This document shows positions 1 to 6,888 of a DNA stretch of 25,208 bases, piece by piece; within the stretch, counting starts at the first letter, position 1; each line of letters begins with the position of its first letter. The notes beneath the pieces are model-generated. The model was given only the letters and a program-made list of their open reading frames with translations, searched no databases and had not been told where the DNA came from. The DNA is taken from contig MVRP01000052.1 of the NCBI GenBank assembly GCA_002067405.1, forward strand, positions 1 to 25,208. The letters are read 5' to 3'. The DNA is from Syntrophorhabdaceae bacterium PtaU1.Bin034. Its GTDB lineage: Bacteria; Desulfobacterota_G; Syntrophorhabdia; Syntrophorhabdales; WCHB1-27. A program made the translations under genes and the position numbers.

Positions 1-1
1 C

Positions 2-1735
2 GTTGTAGAGATCCCCTTTGACTCGCAGGTCGACAGAACTGCGCTGAAAGCGAGAAAAGAAGCCGGGCACATTCTTTCTGCCGTTGATATCGACCGTCTC
101 GTTACCGGGTGGTCCGTTGACCCTGCCGTCTTCAAGAAGTACGTCGAGGTGCCGCCGCCTTCCTCCGAAGACAACATGAACGATCTTGCGAGGCTCTTCA
201 GGGAATTGAAGAAAAGGCACGGTATTGATGATATCTTTGCGGATTTCGAGGTAATGGGAAGGCTGGCCCGTGTCATGAGAGAAGCGGACTGGCGTGTCAC
301 CGCGACCATCGAGGTCGGCAAGAATAGCAATAGATTGATAAATGTGGAGGCGGGCAACCGGGAGGATGGCCACTGTTCCATTGTCATCGATATCGGGACA
401 ACAACAGTCTGCGGGCAGCTCCTCGATCTCGCCCGCTGCGAGGCGGTGAGGCGCACCGGGACCCTGAAGAACGGGAGCCGGCTCTGCACGCTCGCGGAAG
501 CCTCCGATTACAACGGACAGATAAGCTATGGAGACGACGTCATATCAAGGATCATGTATGCCCAGAAGCCGGGCGGTTTGAAGCGTCTCCAGGAAGTGGT
601 CGTCGGTACGATCAACGGGGTTATCGGCGAGCTGATCCGGACGAGCGGCGCGGACCCGGCCTCGGTATCGCATGTCGTCTTCGCCGGGAACACCACCATG
701 ACCCATCTCGTTCTTGGCCTTGACCCCAAATACCTTATGCTTCCCCCTTACACGCCCACAGCCGATTTCATCCCCCCTGTCCGGGCGGTTGATCTCGGTC
801 TGAAGGTGGACGGCCACGTTCACGTGTACACCTTCCCGTGCGTCGCTTCCTACGTGGGTGGGGACATAGTCGCGGGCATTCTCGGCTCCGGCATCTTTCA
901 GCGGGACGAGATCACCCTGTACATGGATATCGGGACGAACGGCGAGATCGTGATCGGCAACAGGGAGTGGCTTACCTGCACCTCGTGCTCTGCCGGCCCT
1001 GCCTTTGAAGGCGGCGGCATCACACACGGCATGAGGGCGGGAAAGGGCGCCATCGAGCAGATAAGGGTGAACCCTTCCACGTACGAGCCGATGATATTGA
1101 CCATAGGAAGGACGAAACCGGCGGGCATATGCGGTTCGGGGCTGATAGATGTCGTGTCGGGGCTCTTTGAGGCCGGCGTCGTGGATCAGAACGGGAAGAT
1201 CAACCGGGAGCTGGCGACCGAAAGGGTCAGAGAGGGAGAAAGCGGCTGGGAGTACGTCATATGCTACGCCGAAGACACCCATACCGGAAGGGACATAGTC
1301 ATTACGGAAGCCGACCTCGACAACCTGATACGGGCGAAAGCAGCGATATATGCGGGATGTAAAACCCTTCTCGACACCGTGGGCCTCGAGCTTGCCGACG
1401 TCGAGCGCATAATCATTGCAGGAGGATTCGGACATTATATCGATATCGAAAAGGCGCAGACGATCGGCCTTTTGCCCGACATCCCTCCAGAAAGATTTAC
1501 CTTCGTCGGCAACGGCTCCCTGTTGGGCGCACGCCTGCTCTCGTTTTCAAGGGAACTGCTCCGCGAGACAGCGCGGATAGCGAGATCCATGACCAACATC
1601 GAACTGTCCAGTAACCCCTCATTCATGCACGAATTCATGGCGGCCCTTTTCATCCCCCATACGGACGAGAACGCCTTTCCCCGTATAATGGAACGAATCC
1701 GCAACCGGAAAGGCCGGGTGGTGGACCATGCCTGA
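2..1735 (+). CDS. acsV: Corrinoid iron-sulfur protein reductive activator (RACo/AcsV), 5'-partial
   Basis: The frame is open to the left edge, so the true start and the N-terminal [2Fe-2S] ferredoxin domain usual in this family lie outside the window. The visible part covers the linker, the middle domain and the C-terminal ASKHA ATPase domain (DUF4445 type). The phosphate-binding motif IDIGTTTV lies about 130 residues in, followed by GNTTMTHL, MDIGTNGEIV and a C-terminal IIIAGGFGHY motif. In known systems RACo uses ATP to return inactive Co(II) corrinoid of AcsCD to Co(I). The stop overlaps the cooC start by 8 nt, and the rest of the acs operon follows, which fits that role. An internal GTG at 149 keeps the frame but would cut into the linker, so I do not take it as the start. 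Confidence 0.9.
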   Translation, partial: VVEIPFDSQVDRTALKARKEAGHILSAVDIDRLVTGWSVDPAVFKKYVEVPPPSSEDNMNDLARLFRELKKRHGIDDIFADFEVMGRLARVMREADWRVTATIEVGKNSNRLINVEAGNREDGHCSIVIDIGTTTVCGQLLDLARCEAVRRTGTLKNGSRLCTLAEASDYNGQISYGDDVISRIMYAQKPGGLKRLQEVVVGTINGVIGELIRTSGADPASVSHVVFAGNTTMTHLVLGLDPKYLMLPPYTPTADFIPPVRAVDLGLKVDGHVHVYTFPCVASYVGGDIVAGILGSGIFQRDEITLYMDIGTNGEIVIGNREWLTCTSCSAGPAFEGGGITHGMRAGKGAIEQIRVNPSTYEPMILTIGRTKPAGICGSGLIDVVSGLFEAGVVDQNGKINRELATERVREGESGWEYVICYAEDTHTGRDIVITEADLDNLIRAKAAIYAGCKTLLDTVGLELADVERIIIAGGFGHYIDIEKAQTIGLLPDIPPERFTFVGNGSLLGARLLSFSRELLRETARIARSMTNIELSSNPSFMHEFMAALFIPHTDENAFPRIMERIRNRKGRVVDHA

Positions 1736-2486
1736 GATCTTTGCTTTTGCGGGAAAGGGAGGGGTCGGCAAGACCACCGCGAGCGGCCTGCTCATCCGGT
1801 ATCTTGTAGAAACGGTGAAGAGTGGACCCGTGCTCGCCGTCGATGCGGATCCGAATGCAAACCTGAACGAAGTCCTCGGTGTCGAGGCATATCAGACCGT
1901 CGGCGAGGCCCGGGAGTTGATGAAGACGAAGGTTCCCGCCGGAATGACCAAAGAGACGTGGGTGGAGCTGAAGGTCCACGAATCCCTGGTCGAGAGCAAG
2001 GGATACGACCTTCTCGTCATGGGGAGGCCCGAAGGCCAGGGATGTTACTGCGCTGCCAATACCCTGGTAAAAAAGCACATTGACCTGCTCAAGGGGAATT
2101 ATGCTTACGTGGTAGTGGACAACGAGGCAGGCATGGAGCACATGAGCCGGCTTGTCACCCAGGACGTGGACCACCTCTTCGTGGTTTCCGATGCGACACC
2201 GAGGGGTCTGATGACCGCGGGAAGAATATTGCAGCTCATCGGGGAGCTGAACCTCAACATCACGAAGGCCCATGTACTGGTAAACCGTGTTCAACCCGGC
2301 CGCGAAGACGAGTTGACGGGCCTGGCCCGGCAGAAAGGTCTGGAGGCGGATGGCGTTATTCACGATGACCCGTTCTTGTCCAAGGCGGATACGGAGGGAA
2401 GCAGCGTCTTTTCTCTCGACAGGAGAAGCACGGCCCTTCTCGACGCATACCGCATTTTTCAAAGAATCCTGGAGCGAAAGGAGTGA
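1728..2486 (+). CDS. cooC: CooC/AcsF-type ATPase for CODH/ACS nickel maturation
   Basis: This 252-aa MinD/ParA-like P-loop ATPase has a deviant Walker A at residues 9-17 (GKGGVGKTT). A Cys-Tyr-Cys pair at C106 and C108 in GQGCYCAAN matches the CxC nickel-binding motif at the dimer interface of CooC proteins. The motif VVVDNEAGMEH is the family's Walker B region. Known members support ATP-dependent Ni insertion into the CODH C-cluster or the ACS A-cluster. Which target this one serves cannot be read from sequence. It overlaps acsV upstream and abuts folD downstream, so translational coupling is likely. The ATG at 1728 starts directly on the P-loop strand and no better start is visible. Confidence 0.92.
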   Translation: MPEIFAFAGKGGVGKTTASGLLIRYLVETVKSGPVLAVDADPNANLNEVLGVEAYQTVGEARELMKTKVPAGMTKETWVELKVHESLVESKGYDLLVMGRPEGQGCYCAANTLVKKHIDLLKGNYAYVVVDNEAGMEHMSRLVTQDVDHLFVVSDATPRGLMTAGRILQLIGELNLNITKAHVLVNRVQPGREDELTGLARQKGLEADGVIHDDPFLSKADTEGSSVFSLDRRSTALLDAYRIFQRILERKE

Positions 2487-2488
2487 AC

Positions 2489-3376
2489 ATGGCGGCGAAG
2501 ATCATCAGCGGGACAGAAATAGCGGCACAGATCAGGGCGGAGATCAAACAGGATGTGGAAGCGCTCAAGGCCACCCACGGCATAGAGCCGGGCCTGGTCA
2601 CCATACTCGTCGGTGAAAACCCGGCATCCGTGAGCTATGTGACGGGAAAACAGAAGACGGCCAAGGAGCTCGGCTTTTACTCGGTGCAGGATAACCAGCC
2701 CGCCGACGTGCCGGAAGAGGCGCTCCTCACCCTGATCGACCGCTACAACAAAGACCCGAAGATCCATGGTATACTGGTGCAATTGCCTTTGCCGAAACAC
2801 ATCAACGAAACCAAGATACTTTACGCAATCGATCCGGACAAGGATGTGGATGCCTTTCACCCGGTGAACGTGGGAAAGCTCGTGATAGGCGAGGCCAGCT
2901 TTTACCCGTGCACCCCGTACGGGATCATGCAACTCCTGATGAGGAGCGGTGTGGAGACGGGCGGGGCTGAAGTGGTGGTCGTGGGCAGGAGCAATATCGT
3001 GGGCAAGCCGGTAGCCAACATGCTGCTTCAGAAAGCAAAAGGTGCAAATGCCACGGTTACCGTCTGCCATACGTCAACCAGGGACATGGCTTTTCATACC
3101 CGTCGGGCTGACATCTTAATAGTGGCTGCAGGACGACCCGGGGCGATCACCGCGGATATGGTGAAAGAGGGCGCGGTCGTGATAGACGTGGGCGTCAACA
3201 GGATCGGCATGACGCCTGAAGGGAAGGCAAAGCTGGCAGGAGACGTGGACTTCGAGGGCGTCAAGGAGAAGGCTTCCGCCATAACCCCTGTTCCCGGAGG
3301 GGTGGGGCCGATGACCATAACCATGCTGATGCTCAATACGGTGAAGGCCGCAAAACTGGCAGCAGGGATAAAGTGA
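2489..3376 (+). CDS. folD: Bifunctional methylene-tetrahydrofolate dehydrogenase/methenyl-THF cyclohydrolase
   Basis: FolD interconverts methylene-, methenyl- and formyl-tetrahydrofolate using NAD(P). Here it likely serves the methyl branch of the Wood-Ljungdahl pathway. The 295-aa product has the active-site pair Tyr50 and Lys54 (YVTGK), the QLPLPKH loop, the DVDAFHPVN segment, the VVVGRSNIVGKPVA nucleotide-binding loop and the C-terminal TPVPGGVGPMT motif. I chose ATG 2489 because AAAGGAG ends 5 nt before it; GTG 2483 is an in-frame alternative adding two residues. It sits between cooC and the corrinoid protein genes, so it is expressed as part of the acs operon. Its length is normal for the family. 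Confidence 0.95.
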   Translation: MAAKIISGTEIAAQIRAEIKQDVEALKATHGIEPGLVTILVGENPASVSYVTGKQKTAKELGFYSVQDNQPADVPEEALLTLIDRYNKDPKIHGILVQLPLPKHINETKILYAIDPDKDVDAFHPVNVGKLVIGEASFYPCTPYGIMQLLMRSGVETGGAEVVVVGRSNIVGKPVANMLLQKAKGANATVTVCHTSTRDMAFHTRRADILIVAAGRPGAITADMVKEGAVVIDVGVNRIGMTPEGKAKLAGDVDFEGVKEKASAITPVPGGVGPMTITMLMLNTVKAAKLAAGIK

Positions 3377-3387
3377 CGGGGGATACA

Positions 3388-3606
3388 ATGGCCGACAACT
3401 ATACTTACGAGGAAAAGGAAGACTTCGAGGGCAAGAAGGTGAAGGTCCTCGGTCCCACCTATGATGCGGGCAAGCCCGCGCAAAAGGAGGACTGGACAGA
3501 GAAACTCGCGACCGGCGACGAGAGAATGCGGTATCTCCGGACCGCCCTTCGCTACTGGTACAGCGCCGATTGGTTCGGCAGCGAAAAGAGAAAACAGGAA
3601 GCTTAA
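3388..3606 (+). CDS. Small protein of unknown function in the acs operon (72 aa)
   Basis: I do not recognise this gene. It encodes a hydrophilic, highly charged 72-aa protein with no cysteines, no signal peptide and no membrane segment, so it is probably cytoplasmic and not an iron-sulfur protein. The C-terminal part is rich in aromatics (LRYWYSADWFGSEKR). ATG 3388 follows GGGGGA at 3378-3383. GTG 3373 would add five residues and overlap the folD stop. It lies 11 nt after folD and 21 nt before acsD, with codon use like its neighbours, so it is likely co-translated with them. A role as a small partner or chaperone of the CODH/ACS or CoFeSP proteins is possible from position only. Confidence 0.75.
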   Translation: MADNYTYEEKEDFEGKKVKVLGPTYDAGKPAQKEDWTEKLATGDERMRYLRTALRYWYSADWFGSEKRKQEA

Positions 3607-3627
3607 GATACGCGAGGGGGGTGCGAC

Positions 3628-4572
3628 ATGGCCTTTCAGATTCCCAGGATCAACTATACAGGCAGGATCAGAGAAGTGACCGTTGGAACAGGACCGTCGG
3701 CGGTGACGGTCGGGGGTGAAACCTCTTATCCCTTCTACACCTTCGAGGGGGCAATGCCGCACAAGCCCCGCATTGCTTTCGAGGTATGGGACGGTACGCC
3801 CGACGAGTGGCCGGATTGGGCCATCGAACCTTACCGGGACGTCATCTCCGATCCCGTTGCGTGGGCAAAGAAGTCGGTCGGGACCTATGGCGCGGAAATG
3901 ATCGCCCTTCTCCTGAAAAGCGCTGACCCTAACGGTATGGACAGGGATGTCGAAGAAGTGGTCGACGTGGTGAAGCGGGTAGCCGAAGCAATCTCGGTGC
4001 CGATCATAGTGTGGGGAACAGCCAACGATGACAAGGACGCGGTGCTGCTTCGACGCGTGGCCGAGGTCTGTGAAGGCAGGAACGTTGCCATCGGGCCGGT
4101 TTCCGAGAAGAATTACAAGCAGATAGGCGCGACGGCCATCGGCTACAGCCAGGTGGTGATAGCCTCGACGCCCATCGATGTCAATCTCGCGAAACAGTTG
4201 AATATCCTTCTCGGCAACCTCGGGGTGCAGGAAGAAAAGATCATCATGGACCCTACCACCGGGGGACTGGGGTACGGTATCGAGTACAGCTACTCCGTGA
4301 TGGAGAGGGACCGTATGGCCGCGCTCACCCAGGAGGACGTGAAGCTCCAGACGCCCATCATCTGTAATCTGGCGAACGAGGTCTGGAAAACCAAGGAAGC
4401 AAAGACGAAAAAAGAGGACGATCCCAAACTGGGGGATGAAAAGAGAAGGACCGTCCTCCTGGAGTCCGTCACGGCGATGACATTGTTGGTCGCCGGAGCG
4501 GACATACTGATCATGAGACACCCTGAGGCCATTTCCCTTACCAGGCAAATGCTTCAGGAACTGACAGCTTAA
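3628..4572 (+). CDS. acsD: Corrinoid iron-sulfur protein small (delta) subunit
   Basis: This 314-aa protein matches the CdhD/AcsD family, a TIM-barrel subunit that pairs with AcsC to form the corrinoid iron-sulfur protein carrying the methyl group from methyl-THF to acetyl-CoA synthase. Family features are the N-terminal FQIPRINYTGRI segment, EGAMPHKPRIAFEVWD, the ADPNG and VWGTANDDKD strands, and the glycine-rich DPTTGGLGYGIEYSYSVMERDR stretch. ATG 3628 has GAGGGGGG ending 6 nt upstream. The length is normal for the bacterial form. It is followed after 20 nt by the CODH gene and lies in the same operon as acsC and acsE, so a complete methyl-transfer set is present. Confidence 0.94.
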   Translation: MAFQIPRINYTGRIREVTVGTGPSAVTVGGETSYPFYTFEGAMPHKPRIAFEVWDGTPDEWPDWAIEPYRDVISDPVAWAKKSVGTYGAEMIALLLKSADPNGMDRDVEEVVDVVKRVAEAISVPIIVWGTANDDKDAVLLRRVAEVCEGRNVAIGPVSEKNYKQIGATAIGYSQVVIASTPIDVNLAKQLNILLGNLGVQEEKIIMDPTTGGLGYGIEYSYSVMERDRMAALTQEDVKLQTPIICNLANEVWKTKEAKTKKEDDPKLGDEKRRTVLLESVTAMTLLVAGADILIMRHPEAISLTRQMLQELTA

Positions 4573-4592
4573 GGAAGCAATAAGGGGGAGTC

Positions 4593-6548
4593 ATGTCAGA
4601 TTGCAAGAAATCGTGCAGCGTCGATCCGGCAACGGTCGAGCTCTTGCAGAAGGCCTCGAAAGAAAAGATCAGCACGGCCTTCTCCCGGGCGGATGAGCTG
4701 AAGCCCTGCCCGATAGGGGTAGAAGAGAGCTGCTGTAAGATATGCGCCATGGGACCCTGCAGGCTTCCGCGGCCCAAGAAGGGCGGGGACGAAGAGAGGA
4801 CCAGGGCCGGGGTATGCGGCGCGACAATCGATACCATAGTGGCGAGAAATTTCGCCAGGAAGGTCGCGGCCGGGACCGCCAGCCATTCCGACCATGCCAG
4901 GGAGGTGGTGGAGACGTTCCTCAAGGCGGCTCGCGGTGAAGCCCAGGGGTTCACGATCAAGGATGAGGTGAAGCTCCTGGAGGTGGCCCTCGATTTCGGC
5001 ATCGAGACCGAAGGCCGGGACCCGAAGGACATCGCGACCGAGATCGGGGAAAAGGCCCTCGAACAATTCGGAAAGCAGAGCGGAGAGCTCATCTACATAA
5101 AGAAGGCGCCTCTCAAGAGGCAGGAAACCTGGCGCAAACACGGGGTAATCCCCAGGGGGATCGACCGGGAGGTCGTCGAGGTCATGCATCGCACGCATAT
5201 GGGCGTGGACCAGGACTACCGGCACCTCATGCAGCAGGCAACGAGGTGCGCCCTGGCCGACGGATGGGGCGGCTCCATGATATCGACCGACCTGCAGGAC
5301 ATCATGTTCGGCACGCCCGTGCCGGTACTCGGCACCTTCAACCTCGGCGTGCTCAAGGAAGACCAGGTAAATGTGGTGGTGCACGGCCACGAGCCGCTGC
5401 TGCCGGAGCTTCTGGTCACCGCGAGCCGGGATCCCGGGATCAAGCAGCTGGCCGAGAAGGTGGGCGCAAAAGGCGTAAACCTTGCAGGCATGTGCTGCTC
5501 TGCCAACGAGGTGCTCATGCGCCACGGTATCCCCTGCGCGGGTAACTTCCTTCAGCAGGAGCTTGCCTTGGTAACGGGAGCGGTGGAAGCGATGACCGTC
5601 GACGTGCAGTGCGAGATGCAGGGGCTTAAGGATGTGGCCGAATGCTTCCACACCACACTGATCACCACGTCCGACAGGGCAAAAATAGAAGGTGCGATCC
5701 ATATTGAATTCCACCCGGAAAGGGGACTCGACACGGCAAAAAAGATCCTGAAGATGGCGATCGAGAACTTCCCGAACAGGCGGCATGCGGTCTATATCCC
5801 CAGCCACTCGCAGGACGGCGTGGTCGGTTTCAGCCATGAGACCATAAACTACCTGCTGGGCGGGCTTTTCAGGGCGAGTTACAAGCCGCTTAATGACAAC
5901 ATCATTAACGGCAGGATAAGGGGCGTCGCAGGCGTGGTCGGCTGCAACAACGTGAGGACCACGCACGACTCGGCCCACCTCGCCATGATCAAAGAGCTTA
6001 TCAAGAATGACGTGATCGTGCTGACGACGGGCTGTTCGGCAATGGCATGCGGCAAGGCGGGACTCCTCACCCCGGAAGCGGCGAAGACGTACGCAGGCTC
6101 CGGCTTGGCCGAAGTATGCGAGACGATCGGCATCCCGCCCGTCCTCCACATGGGGGCGTGCGTGGACAATTCGCGTATCCTCATTGCCGCTACGGCAATG
6201 GTAAAGGAAGGCGGACTGGGAGACGACATCAGCGACCTGCCGGCTGCGGGGGCAGCACCCGAGTGGATGAGCGAGAAGGCCATCGCCATCGGCCAATACT
6301 TCGTGGCCTCCGGTGTCTTTACCGTATTCGGCACCACCTGGCCGACCTTTGGCAGCGCAGCGGTCACGCGCCACCTTTTCGAGGAATACGAGGAGATGTA
6401 CAAAGGCATGTGGACATTTGAGGCCGATCCGGAAAAGGCAGCCCAGCTCATGATCACCCACATCGATAAGAAGCGCAAAGCCCTCGGCCTCGAAAAAGCC
6501 AGAGAAAGGGTGCTCTACGACATGGCGATGAGGAGGGCACTGGCGTGA
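4593..6548 (+). CDS. acsA: Anaerobic carbon monoxide dehydrogenase catalytic subunit
   Basis: This is the Ni-containing CO dehydrogenase of the CooS/AcsA family (651 aa), which interconverts CO2 and CO and passes CO to AcsB. Cys39 and Cys47 fit the D-cluster, and Cys48, Cys51, Cys56 and Cys75 fit the B-cluster, at spacing close to Carboxydothermus CODH-II. C-cluster ligands can be placed in VVVHGHEPLLPEL (His), MCCSANE, VDVQCEMQG, VVGCNNVRT, TTGCSAMACGKAG and HMGACVDNS. None is missing, so the enzyme should be active. ATG 4593 follows AAGGGGGAG. Because acsB lies just downstream and no CooF or CooH genes are seen, it is best read as the acetyl-CoA synthase partner rather than a stand-alone respiratory CODH. 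Confidence 0.96.
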   Translation: MSDCKKSCSVDPATVELLQKASKEKISTAFSRADELKPCPIGVEESCCKICAMGPCRLPRPKKGGDEERTRAGVCGATIDTIVARNFARKVAAGTASHSDHAREVVETFLKAARGEAQGFTIKDEVKLLEVALDFGIETEGRDPKDIATEIGEKALEQFGKQSGELIYIKKAPLKRQETWRKHGVIPRGIDREVVEVMHRTHMGVDQDYRHLMQQATRCALADGWGGSMISTDLQDIMFGTPVPVLGTFNLGVLKEDQVNVVVHGHEPLLPELLVTASRDPGIKQLAEKVGAKGVNLAGMCCSANEVLMRHGIPCAGNFLQQELALVTGAVEAMTVDVQCEMQGLKDVAECFHTTLITTSDRAKIEGAIHIEFHPERGLDTAKKILKMAIENFPNRRHAVYIPSHSQDGVVGFSHETINYLLGGLFRASYKPLNDNIINGRIRGVAGVVGCNNVRTTHDSAHLAMIKELIKNDVIVLTTGCSAMACGKAGLLTPEAAKTYAGSGLAEVCETIGIPPVLHMGACVDNSRILIAATAMVKEGGLGDDISDLPAAGAAPEWMSEKAIAIGQYFVASGVFTVFGTTWPTFGSAAVTRHLFEEYEEMYKGMWTFEADPEKAAQLMITHIDKKRKALGLEKARERVLYDMAMRRALA

Positions 6549-6571
6549 CTTTTCATCCTTTTGTTGAAGGG

Positions 6572-6602
6572 GAGAATCCACGGACTCTGTTCGCGGATTC
6601 TC
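6572..6602 (+). repeat. Inverted repeat, 8-bp arms, early in the acsA-acsB gap
   Basis: GAGAATCC at 6572-6579 pairs with GGATTCTC at 6595-6602 across a 15-nt loop. GACTCT in that loop (6583-6588) can instead pair with AGAGTC at 6616-6621. Two mutually exclusive hairpins are therefore possible. No T-run follows either one, so neither looks like a terminator. Confidence 0.45.
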
Positions 6603-6649
6603 TGGGTCTGAAAAGAGAGTCTTTACCGTTATTAAGACAGAACGATCTT

Positions 6650-6666
6650 GTCGGCTTAAAGCCGAC
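6650..6666. promoter_or_regulatory. 17-bp perfect palindrome upstream of acsB (operator candidate)
   Basis: GTCGGCTT-A-AAGCCGAC is a perfect dyad with 8-bp arms and a single central A, ending 222 bp before the acsB start. The same design with one symmetric change occurs at 22766-22782 before glmE. Conserved symmetry with a paired substitution points to a dimeric regulator site or an RNA hairpin. I do not recognise the regulator. Confidence 0.5.
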
Positions 6667-6697
6667 CGTAACCAATTGCGCAGCTGCTCCTATGGAT

Positions 6698-6731
6698 GCC
6701 GGAATTGGCGACAAGAAAGTTCAATTCCGGC
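6698..6731 (+). repeat. Inverted repeat, 10-bp perfect arms, acsA-acsB gap
   Basis: GCCGGAATTG at 6698-6707 is the exact reverse complement of CAATTCCGGC at 6722-6731, with a 14-nt loop rich in A and G. No T-run follows, so it is more likely a structured RNA element, a processing or stability hairpin, or a repeat remnant than a terminator. Confidence 0.5.
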
Positions 6732-6814
6732 TCGGGTGGACGACGGCACGGAGGAAATGCTTCATATGTGGATGCAATGTGAGTCCTCGTCGCGCGGAGG
6801 CGTACTTAATGTAC

Positions 6815-6840
6815 GTCAAAGAAAAACCAGTTTTTTTGAC
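6815..6840 (+). repeat. A/T-rich imperfect hairpin before acsB
   Basis: GTCAAA (6815-6820) plus AAAAC (6823-6827) can pair with GTTTT (6830-6834) plus TTTGAC (6835-6840), leaving a 2-nt bulge and a very short loop. The seven-T run lies inside the second arm. It could act as a weak attenuator, but the stem is A/T-rich and would be unstable alone. Confidence 0.3.
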
Positions 6841-6866
6841 AAAAACACACACGACAACAAGACAAT
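6836..6866 (+). promoter_or_regulatory. Possible sigma-70 promoter for acsB
   Basis: TTGACA at 6836-6841 is a perfect -35 box. The best -10 is GACAAT at 6861-6866, four of six matches with a long 19-nt spacer. Transcription would start about 16 nt before acsB, just ahead of its AAGGA ribosome binding site. The weak -10 makes this a tentative call. Confidence 0.3.
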
Positions 6867-6888
6867 TTTTAATTATAAGGACGCTGAT

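Larger units (their letters stand above)
6549..6888. other. Structured acsA-acsB intergenic region
   Basis: A 340-nt gap interrupts an otherwise tightly packed operon. It is visibly richer in A/T near its 3' end and holds several inverted repeats in series: arms at 6572-6579/6595-6602, a 17-bp palindrome at 6650-6666, 10-bp arms at 6698-6707/6722-6731, CGTAC/GTACG at 6801-6805/6811-6815, and an A/T-rich hairpin at 6815-6840. I read it as a regulatory or structured leader for acsB. It also holds a 118-codon open frame from GTG 6545, which I do not accept as a gene because its third-position base use differs from that of the neighbouring genes. Confidence 0.6.

Noticed and set aside
4596..6581. 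661-codon minus-strand open frame opposite acsA
   Set aside because: A shadow of codon bias in a high-GC gene. The plus-strand acsA has all cluster ligands.
6765..6790. Possible B12 riboswitch in the acsA-acsB gap
   Set aside because: No B12-box sequence or the usual set of conserved helices could be found by eye, so I leave the element unnamed.
6676..6888. In-frame 71-codon extension of acsB upstream of ATG 6889
   Set aside because: ATG 6889 has a ribosome binding site and gives the usual family N-terminus. The extension is unlike any AcsB and lies over inverted repeats.
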